Shown one piece after another: positions 48,025 through 54,807 of a stretch of 64,000 bases of DNA. The position numbers and the translations under genes are program-made. This DNA comes from Mucilaginibacter flavidus. GTDB taxonomy: Bacteria > Bacteroidota > Bacteroidia > Sphingobacteriales > Sphingobacteriaceae. The stretch spans positions 62,001-126,000 of the forward strand of contig NZ_JAMXOE010000010.1 of NCBI RefSeq assembly GCF_024055575.1, written 5' to 3'. The notes below the pieces were generated by a model. The model was given only the letters and a program-made list of their open reading frames with translations, searched no databases and was not told where the DNA came from. The number at the start of each line of letters is the position of its first letter. Position 1 is the stretch's first letter.

Positions 48025-49605
48025 CTATTTCAAAACCGCTGCGACGGTTGGCGATGGTTCACTTTCGTTCTTCAGCCTGTCCAACGCCGTTACTACGTAC
48101 AAATATGTTTTGCCACGTTTCACATCGTTATCAATAAAATAAGTATTGCTGTTATATTGAATATGAAGGATATGCCTGGGGTCGTTTAAATTCACCTTTT
48201 CATTGCCGTCGAATTTGTAAACCACATAACCATACACCGGTTCTTTGTCCTGTGCAAGTTCAGGTGTGGTCCATTTTAGTTCAACACCCCGTGGTGTTTG
48301 CGTTGCATTGAAGTTTACCGGAGGTTTTGGTGCTACAGAATCCAGCCAAAGCATAACCGGTGGCAGCGCCGGGTATTTATAATAATTTTGTCTTAACGAA
48401 TCGGCAATACCAAGCGGGTTGTTTATCAATGATTTTGAACTAAAATAAACGCTGCCCTGCACCCTGGGGTTTTTGCGCAGGTATCGTATTTGATCAGGCA
48501 TTTGGCCCGGGTTTTTGAACTTGTTTACTTTCCGCTCATTTATTCGGTACGCCGCCATCCCGATGTATAAGTGCCTGCCGTAGGTGTTATTGCTCCACCA
48601 GTCGAGCAGCGTGTTAAACGCTGCGTTACGGTCGTCCATCGGCCAGTATAGCTGGGGATTAATATAGTCGACCCAGCCCTCTTTAACCCATTTGCGCGAG
48701 TCGGCGAACAATTCGTAATATGATGAACCACCATGTGTTGCCGAACCATCGGGATTTTGACGGGCGTTCGCCCAAATACCAAAGGGGCTAATGCCAAATT
48801 TTACGCGCGGTTTATGGGACTGGATGCTGTCGCTTAGCATTTCAATCAGCGTATCTACATTGTGCCGTCTCCAATCCTTTATGTCCTGGTAACCAGCGCC
48901 ATAAGTGGCAAATGCCTGCGCGTCGTCAATGTGTTGGCCATCAATCTGGTATGGGTAAAAATAATCATCCAGGTGTACGCCATCTATGTCGTAGTTATCT
49001 ACCACATCTAAAAATACCTTAACAATATAGTCGCGTACCTCTGGTATCCCGGGGTTAAACAGCTTAATGCCGCCGTAAGTAAAAAACCATTCCGGTTTTA
49101 TCCGTGTGATGTGCGAAGGGGCGAGTAGCGAAAATTTGCCATCGTTTGTAGCCCGGTAGGGGTTAAACCAGGCGTGTAACTCCATCCCACGTTTATGGGC
49201 TTCATTTATAGCAAATTCAAGTGGGTCGTAAGCAGGGTCGGGGGCTTTACCTTGTTTGCCGGTTAGCCATTTAGACCAGGGTTCGCGGCTTTTTGCGTAA
49301 AAAGCATCGGCTGCGGGCCGTATCTGGAACATTATTTCATTTATGCCCTGGCGCTGGTGGGCATTCAGCCTGTCAATCATCTCCTGCTTCTGTTCGCTAA
49401 CGGGCAGGCCCGGTTTGCTTGGCCAGTCAATGTTTTCAACGGTGGCTATCCAAACGCCCCTAAACTCGCGTTTTGGCGGGGTAGTGTCGTTATCCGCGTT
49501 TTTTGCGTTTACTATAGAATCGACATTTTGTACCGGCTGGGCGCGTGCCTTTAAACAAACAGTGAATATTAACAAAAAGAAAATCAATAGCCGGTAGATG
49601 CGCAT
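48025..49605 (-). CDS. GHL10-family glycoside hydrolase
   Basis: A secreted 526-residue protein whose start at 49605 gives a good signal peptide (MRIYRLLIFFLLIFTVCLKA, ending RAQ); the longer frame to 49629 adds a few residues without signal character. The core matches PF02638-type GHL10 hydrolases: FRGVWIATVENIDWPSKPGL, INEIMFQIRPAADAFY, GMELHAWFNPYRAT and DGVHLDDYFYP (acidic active-site region). A C-terminal fibronectin-like domain follows. Related enzymes act on peptidoglycan or exopolysaccharide. Confidence 0.85.
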   Translation of the reverse strand: MRIYRLLIFFLLIFTVCLKARAQPVQNVDSIVNAKNADNDTTPPKREFRGVWIATVENIDWPSKPGLPVSEQKQEMIDRLNAHQRQGINEIMFQIRPAADAFYAKSREPWSKWLTGKQGKAPDPAYDPLEFAINEAHKRGMELHAWFNPYRATNDGKFSLLAPSHITRIKPEWFFTYGGIKLFNPGIPEVRDYIVKVFLDVVDNYDIDGVHLDDYFYPYQIDGQHIDDAQAFATYGAGYQDIKDWRRHNVDTLIEMLSDSIQSHKPRVKFGISPFGIWANARQNPDGSATHGGSSYYELFADSRKWVKEGWVDYINPQLYWPMDDRNAAFNTLLDWWSNNTYGRHLYIGMAAYRINERKVNKFKNPGQMPDQIRYLRKNPRVQGSVYFSSKSLINNPLGIADSLRQNYYKYPALPPVMLWLDSVAPKPPVNFNATQTPRGVELKWTTPELAQDKEPVYGYVVYKFDGNEKVNLNDPRHILHIQYNSNTYFIDNDVKRGKTYLYVVTALDRLKNESEPSPTVAAVLK

Positions 49606-49733
49606 CAAACAAATTATTAAAAGCTGCAAAGATATAAACTCAATGCCAAGCCGTTTTAGTATATTTATAATAATTGCCCGTATTTTGTGTTTTAATCATA
49701 TTGTATTTACTTTTAACAAGCCGTAAAACACGT

Positions 49734-49860
49734 GTTGTAACATTTAGGGCAAAATTTGCGTTATATTTTTCACACATTTACAAAATTTTAATGGGATAGA
49801 ATCAATAATTATACCGGGAATTAATGCTGAAGCGCCAAAACAAATAAGTTGTAACATTTA
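49734..49860. promoter_or_regulatory. 13-bp direct repeat in a promoter region
   Basis: GTTGTAACATTTA occurs at 49734-49746 and again at 49848-49860, 114 bp apart, within the 300-bp AT-rich region upstream of the coiled-coil protein and the divergent GHL10 gene. It could be a pair of regulator sites. Found by eye; chance cannot be excluded. Confidence 0.35.
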
Positions 49861-49917
49861 TTATTATAAAACCGGCTTACTTTAATTATTATTGAACACT
49901 TAAAAAATCTAACTGCT

Positions 49918-50829
49918 ATGGAAAACCAAACAAGCCAGCAACCAAAGAAAAATTCAAATGTCATTTACTTCCTGATAGTGGTTGTATTGGCTTTGCTTGC
50001 TACGGATGTGTACTTGTACATGCAAAAAAACAAATCGGACACTAAAATAGTTTACCAAAACGACGAAAAAAGCAGGCTGCAAACCGAGCTCGACAGCCTC
50101 GAGGCCCAAATTGAGCAGGTAAATGCAGGTAAAACCCGCATGTCGTCAACGCTGATGGCCAAAAATGATTCGCTAAAGTCCAAGATAAAGGTGTTAAGGG
50201 CCGAACTGGCAAAAGGCAAAATGACTGTTGCCGAACTAGCTAAAGCACAGGAAGACGTAAAACAACTAAGGTATTTTGTAACCAGCTATACAGCCCAAAT
50301 TGAAGAGCTTAAAAAACAAAATGCAACACTGGCTGTAGAAAGGGATACGCTAAAAACCAATTTAGCTACTGCTGCAAAAAAAGACAGTGACCTTACCAAA
50401 CAAAACAAGGATTTAGGCACAAAAGTTAAAGTAGCATCGGCCCTTAAAGTGGCCACTGTGGATGTTGTTGCCTACAAAATAAGGGGCAGCGGCAAAGAGG
50501 TCGACACCAAACGATCGAGCGTTGCCAAGAAAATTAAAATAAACTTTACTATAGCCAGCAACGCCGTGGCTGAGAAAAACATGCACGACGTTTATGTGCG
50601 CGTAATTGACCCGACCGGCAACCTGATAACCGGCGCCGATGCGGGCACTTTTAATGCCGATGGCCAGGACTTGCAATACACCTATAAAACATCAATTGAG
50701 TTTAAAGATGATGGCAGCGGATTTACCATTGACTGGGTAAGCCCGGTTGCTTTCCAAAAAGGCTCATACACCGTGTTAATGTATGCTGATGGATATACCA
50801 TGGGTAAGACAAGCTTTGATTTGAAGTAA
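49918..50829 (+). CDS. Membrane-anchored coiled-coil protein
   Basis: A 303-residue protein with an N-terminal membrane segment (VIYFLIVVVLALLATDVYLY, about 15-34) and a long coiled coil (about 45-165). The C-terminal domain is beta-rich. Such architecture is common in Bacteroidota envelope-associated proteins; the role is unknown. A strong terminator follows, so it is monocistronic. Confidence 0.8.
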   Translation: MENQTSQQPKKNSNVIYFLIVVVLALLATDVYLYMQKNKSDTKIVYQNDEKSRLQTELDSLEAQIEQVNAGKTRMSSTLMAKNDSLKSKIKVLRAELAKGKMTVAELAKAQEDVKQLRYFVTSYTAQIEELKKQNATLAVERDTLKTNLATAAKKDSDLTKQNKDLGTKVKVASALKVATVDVVAYKIRGSGKEVDTKRSSVAKKIKINFTIASNAVAEKNMHDVYVRVIDPTGNLITGADAGTFNADGQDLQYTYKTSIEFKDDGSGFTIDWVSPVAFQKGSYTVLMYADGYTMGKTSFDLK

Positions 50830-50871
50830 GTCCGAAAGACCGAAAAGTCAGTAAAGCCCGAAAGATAAAAG

Positions 50872-50912
50872 AAAAAAGCGCCGTTGCTGATTTAGCAAAG
50901 GCGCTTTTTTGT
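50872..50912 (+). terminator. Strong intrinsic terminator
   Basis: AAAAAAGCGCC (50872-50882) pairs exactly with GGCGCTTTTTT (50900-50910); the loop contains an additional TTGCT/AGCAA pairing. T-tract completes a bidirectional-capable terminator after the coiled-coil gene. Confidence 0.9.
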
Positions 50913-50932
50913 GTATATATATTTTGACCGTC

Positions 50933-51023
50933 GCAGAGACGCGATGCTTCGCGCCTCAAACCATGCAGGTCACAAACCCTTCTGATGGATTGTCCTGCGG
51001 GAGACGCGATGCATCGCGTCTAC
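50933..51023. repeat. GAGACGC palindromic element, copy B
   Basis: The left end is GCAGAGACGCGATGCTTCGC plus GCCTC; the right end, GGGAGACGCGATGCATCGCG followed by TCTAC, contains the perfect 20-bp palindrome AGACGCGATGCATCGCGTCT (51002-51021). The two ends flank about 40 bp of unrelated sequence. The right end is 4 bp from the stop codon (51027) of the M28 peptidase gene on the minus strand. Confidence 0.75.
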
Positions 51024-51026
51024 AAA

Positions 51027-52499
51027 TCACTTCCCATACAACGTTTTCCACGCCCCTTCATACACATCCTTCGCTGTCCATTGCGGCTGTATGGGGTCAT
51101 CAGCAATGTATTTGGCGGCAAGGATGTAGGAGCCGATGAATTTCATCATATAGTTCATGTCCATGTTGCCGGCTTCGTCGCTTAGCTGGTGGTAGCGGTT
51201 GGTAATGGTCGCATCGAATGTTTTCATGCCGAGGCTAAATGTTGGGGCTGGTATGCCTTTGCCGGCAAGCGGGTAATTATCGCTGCCCGAAAAAAGCTGG
51301 CCACCGGTTGGGTCGCCGCCAACATGCAGCCCGTAAGCCTGGCAAGCTTTAACAATAAGCGGATCGGCGCTGGTGCGGCCAATGCCAACCAGCGATATTA
51401 AGGTTGTATCGTTATAACTGGCGTTATCGATATTTAAATTATAAATCGTTTGTTTTAAAGGCGTAACCGGGTGTGCCGCGTAGTAGATGCTACCCAGCAG
51501 GCCCTCTTCTTCAGCGGTGTAGGCAATAAACAAAACGGAACGTTTAGCCGGATGTTTACCGAAATATCTTGCCGCCGCTATTATTGCCGTGGTGCCCGAG
51601 GCATTATCCCTTGCGCCGTTATAAATACTGTCCAATTTGCCTTCTTCCATCCTGGGCACTGCGGCTACACCTAAATGGTCATAATGCGAGGACAACAGCA
51701 GGTATTGTTTGCTAAGCTGCGCATCGGTACCAGGGATATAAGCCATTACATTTTTCAGAGCGATGTCTTTTACCCCGGTGCCCGAAATATTGATGCTGGC
51801 TTTGGCGCCGGCAGTTTTTACGCCATCCTCCAGCTTTGCTGCATTAATAATAAGTGTTGGCAATTGATTTTCATCTGCCGGGCCGGCTGGTTTACTGCCG
51901 CCGAGATAACCTGATACTTCGCCCCAAAATGTTGCGTCGGTATTCCAGCGTTCAATTAATGCAGCCGCGCCTTTTTCGGTAAGTGTTTTCTGCAGTGCCG
52001 CCATTCCGCGGAAATATTGCGAGCCGTTGCTTTGATTAACCTTTCCCATATCAACCAGTACCATTTTGCCTTTTACATCGGCAGCGGGCAGGCCGGCTGC
52101 TATATCTTTATCAGCATAAATAAGAGGTGCGTCAAGCTTAATATCTTTTGCTTCAGGCTGCAATGCGTCGATGGTCGTTTTAAAAGTCATCGAACCAATA
52201 GATACTGTACCGGTTGCAGAGGGCGTAACAAACCTCAGGCTGAACAGTTGAAAATAACCGGTAGCACCGTCTACCGGCTTTGCGCCGGCCGCTTTAAATT
52301 GGTCGGCAATATATTGGGCGGCGGTGTTTATCTCGGGGCGCTCAATGTTGCGGCCTTTCAATTCGTCGGACGCTAAATAACGTAAGGGCGCTAAAGCAAC
52401 ATCAGGCGGGTTGGTTGCCGCAATGTTTTTCATATCGTTTTGCTGTGCAAAGGCAAAGCCGCCGAGCAGCACGAAAGCTAAGGTGAGTTTAAGTTTCAT
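51027..52499 (-). CDS. Secreted M28 family zinc aminopeptidase
   Basis: The 490-residue exported protein has a signal peptide (MKLKLTLAFVLLGGFAFAQ), a protease-associated domain in the first half and an M28 catalytic domain with SSHYDHLGV (zinc His/Asp), GARDNASGTT (bridging Asp) and YTAEEEGLLGS (catalytic Glu and ligand). It probably degrades peptides in the periplasm. It lies 125 bp downstream of the isoaspartyl peptidase gene, with repeat copy C in the gap, so it may join the cyanophycin operon; that is inference. Confidence 0.9.
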   Translation of the reverse strand: MKLKLTLAFVLLGGFAFAQQNDMKNIAATNPPDVALAPLRYLASDELKGRNIERPEINTAAQYIADQFKAAGAKPVDGATGYFQLFSLRFVTPSATGTVSIGSMTFKTTIDALQPEAKDIKLDAPLIYADKDIAAGLPAADVKGKMVLVDMGKVNQSNGSQYFRGMAALQKTLTEKGAAALIERWNTDATFWGEVSGYLGGSKPAGPADENQLPTLIINAAKLEDGVKTAGAKASINISGTGVKDIALKNVMAYIPGTDAQLSKQYLLLSSHYDHLGVAAVPRMEEGKLDSIYNGARDNASGTTAIIAAARYFGKHPAKRSVLFIAYTAEEEGLLGSIYYAAHPVTPLKQTIYNLNIDNASYNDTTLISLVGIGRTSADPLIVKACQAYGLHVGGDPTGGQLFSGSDNYPLAGKGIPAPTFSLGMKTFDATITNRYHQLSDEAGNMDMNYMMKFIGSYILAAKYIADDPIQPQWTAKDVYEGAWKTLYGK

Positions 52500-52535
52500 G
52501 GGTTTAAAGATAGGGAATAGGATGAATGGTTTTTA

Positions 52536-52627
52536 GTAGAAACGCAATACTTTGCGTCTCTATAAAAAATCGAGAAATATAAATGCGGGTTACCTGTCAG
52601 CGGGAGACGCAAGTATTGTGTCTCTAC
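52536..52627. repeat. GAGACGC palindromic element, copy C
   Basis: The left end is GTAGAAACGCAATACTTTGC plus GTCTC; the right end is CGGGAGACGCAAGTATTGTG plus TCTCTAC, giving a 92-bp element with about 40 unrelated bases in the centre. The terminal CTAC on the plus strand forms the TAG stop codon (52624-52626) of the isoaspartyl peptidase gene on the minus strand, so the element supplies or overlaps a stop codon. Confidence 0.8.
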
Positions 52628-53466
52628 GAGAAAACCTCCACACCATCATCACACAACGCCCATACCATATAAGGGTGCGTATCCGCGTGGTAAATCTCAC
52701 CGGTGGCAGATATGCCGATGATGCCGGCAAAGCCATCGTAAGGCTTGAGTTCATTGAGGGTTTTTTCGGTTGCAAGGGCTAATGGCATGGCATCGGTAAC
52801 GCGGGTTACTATATTTGATGCGACTGCACCGCTGACAATATCCTCGCCTACGCCAGTACACGATATTGCTGCAAAAGCATTGGCATAATTACCAGCCGTA
52901 GTTGCTGAATCGCTCACGCGGCCGGGTATTTCAAAGCCCTTGCCCCCGGTTGAGGTGGCGGCCGCCAGGTTGCCGTAAACATCGAGCGCCACACAGCCCA
53001 CAGTGCCAAGGCGGATGGAATCGCTTAGTTTCTTTTCATATTCTTTACGGCGCTGCGGTGTTTCGGGGTTGTAATATTTAAAGCCGTTTTCGCGGGCGAA
53101 ATTAAGGGCGCCCCTGCCGCTCAATACGCGGTCGTCATAAGGTAAAAGTTTCTCGGCAATGCAGATAGGGTTTTTTACATCTTCGATATTTATCACTCCC
53201 GAAAAACGCATGGTTTTGCCATCCATCAGCGAGGCGCTTAAGCGTATCTTACCATCACTTTGTATTTGTGAGCCCGTACCAGCGTTAAACAGTTCGCAGT
53301 TCTCCAGCAGGCAGGTTGTATAAACCACGGTTTCGACGGCGGTATGGCTTTGCAGGTATTTATGGCCCAGCTTCACTATTTCGGCAAGCGCATCCTGCTT
53401 GGCTTTTTTTACTTCCTGGTTAGTTTGCGATTCGCTAAAAAAACCACCGTGGATTATTATTTTCAT
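52624..53466 (-). CDS. Isoaspartyl peptidase / L-asparaginase type 2 family
   Basis: A 280-residue Ntn hydrolase of the plant-type asparaginase/isoaspartyl peptidase family, with MKIIIHGGFF at the start (ATG 53466) and the autocleavage Thr in GTVGCVALDVYGNLAAATST (near 176). The product cleaves beta-aspartyl dipeptides such as those left by cyanophycinase. Placed after cphB, it completes cyanophycin breakdown to Asp and Arg. It shares the gap with the heptad-repeat element upstream and copy C of the other repeat at its stop codon. Confidence 0.88.
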   Translation of the reverse strand: MKIIIHGGFFSESQTNQEVKKAKQDALAEIVKLGHKYLQSHTAVETVVYTTCLLENCELFNAGTGSQIQSDGKIRLSASLMDGKTMRFSGVINIEDVKNPICIAEKLLPYDDRVLSGRGALNFARENGFKYYNPETPQRRKEYEKKLSDSIRLGTVGCVALDVYGNLAAATSTGGKGFEIPGRVSDSATTAGNYANAFAAISCTGVGEDIVSGAVASNIVTRVTDAMPLALATEKTLNELKPYDGFAGIIGISATGEIYHADTHPYMVWALCDDGVEVFS

Positions 53467-53486
53467 GGTAAACATGTATTATGGTA

Positions 53487-53632
53487 GAGAATCAAGAACC
53501 AAGAGTCAAGAATCAAGACGAAAGATACACGTGGTGACTTTTCTTCTCAACTCTAAAAATTTCTCTTTTTCTGGCTCTTGACTCTTGGTTCTTTTCTTGG
53601 CTCTTGACTTCTTGATTCTTGACTCTCTTCTT
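53487..53632. repeat. Inverted arrays of 7-bp AAGARYC units, copy 2
   Basis: Forward heptads GAGAATC, AAGAACC, AAGAGTC, AAGAATC, AAGACGA, AAGATAC (53487-53528) face a longer reverse array at 53573-53632 built of TCTTGAC, TCTTGGT and related units, with a 45-bp centre. The reverse array ends at the cphB stop codon (53631-53633). Same unit and layout as copy 1 at 43979-44105. Confidence 0.75.
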
Positions 53633-54542
53633 AGCTTCCTATACCCGGCACATGTGCTACCGTATCTTCGGCTTTCACGCTTTTCTTTATCATTAACTGG
53701 TTGGTCAATAAATCGTATTTATCAAATATCGACATTACGCTTACCCGCATGTTTTTTATGGATACCGGCGAGCCCATTTCCACATCATAAATATTGGTTT
53801 CGGCCATTTTGCGGCCGTTAACCAAAATGGTAAGGCCTGAGCCGATGGCTTCCATCATGGTGCCTTCGGTGATCAACAAACCGGCATCTTCGCCCAAGCC
53901 GATACCCAGCATGCCCGGGTTACTGGCTACCGCATATAACAGCCTGCCTATGCGGCCGCGCTGTACAAAGTGAGTATCAATAATAACAGAATCAATAAAA
54001 CCAAGTCCGGCGGTTATCTGCACCTCGCCTTTAATCAGCGCCTTGTTGCTTTGGCCGCGATAAATCATATTGGTTGATGCCGCTGCTGCCCCTGCTGATG
54101 TGCCTGCTATAACAAAATGCTCTTTTTCGTAACGGCTCTTCATTATCTGCAAAAATTCCGTGCCGCCAAAAATCGAACTTAATCTCAGCTGGTCGCCGCC
54201 GCTAAACATCACCACATCGCATTTGCGGATGCGTTCCAGGTATTCGGGGTTTGATGCGTCCTCGCGCTTGCGGATATCCATTACCCCAATCGGGTTTGCC
54301 AGCAAATAATTAAAGGCCTCGGTATATTCCTCGCCCACAAGGTCGGGGATTTGCGATGCAGTAGTAATAACCTCAACAATTGAACCTGATTGCTTTGCCG
54401 ATTCGGTAATTATCCGCCTCAATATTCCCTGTTCAAAAAATTTAAGGTGATCTGGTTTTATCAATTGCTCCTGTGCGCCCAAATTTGTGTTCATGTCAAC
54501 GGCGCCGCCAATAATTATTAATTTACCTTTCGGGACAGTCAT
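53631..54542 (-). CDS. cphB: Cyanophycinase
   Basis: The 303-residue protein matches the S51 cyanophycinase family: KGKLIIIGGAVD, MFSGGDQLRLSSIFGGT, IAGTSAGAAAAST (nucleophile Ser in GTSAGA), IIDTHFVQRGRIGRLL and GIGLGEDAGLL. It hydrolyses cyanophycin to beta-Asp-Arg dipeptides. It diverges from cphA, and an isoaspartyl peptidase gene lies downstream. No signal peptide, so the cytoplasmic storage form is the target. Confidence 0.94.
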   Translation of the reverse strand: MTVPKGKLIIIGGAVDMNTNLGAQEQLIKPDHLKFFEQGILRRIITESAKQSGSIVEVITTASQIPDLVGEEYTEAFNYLLANPIGVMDIRKREDASNPEYLERIRKCDVVMFSGGDQLRLSSIFGGTEFLQIMKSRYEKEHFVIAGTSAGAAAASTNMIYRGQSNKALIKGEVQITAGLGFIDSVIIDTHFVQRGRIGRLLYAVASNPGMLGIGLGEDAGLLITEGTMMEAIGSGLTILVNGRKMAETNIYDVEMGSPVSIKNMRVSVMSIFDKYDLLTNQLMIKKSVKAEDTVAHVPGIGS

Positions 54543-54807
54543 TTTTAGTTAATTAAGTTAGATTAGGCTGAATGATTGCTTCAGTTGACAATGTCCATTA
54601 AGTTTAACTATATTAACTCAATTCAACGTAATCAACTTACTCACGTAATCAACCTTCGCCTATCGCACTACAAATTAAAATAAAAACCGCCATAAACACA
54701 GGTTGTTGTAAATAATAATGCCTTTTTTGTGGCAAAAGTTTTATTAAACGCTTAAGTTATTTAGTTTTAAAAGAAAATTACCCCCAAACATTGATAGCAT
54801 CATCTTT
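54543..54807. promoter_or_regulatory. cphA-cphB divergent promoter region with 11-bp direct repeats
   Basis: This 265-bp AT-rich region carries the promoters of divergent cphB and cphA. ACGTAATCAAC occurs at 54626-54636 and at 54643-54653, a 17-bp period, which could place two operators or one extended operator between the genes. No gene is seen. Regulation by nitrogen or arginine status is inferred from the pathway only. Confidence 0.45.
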
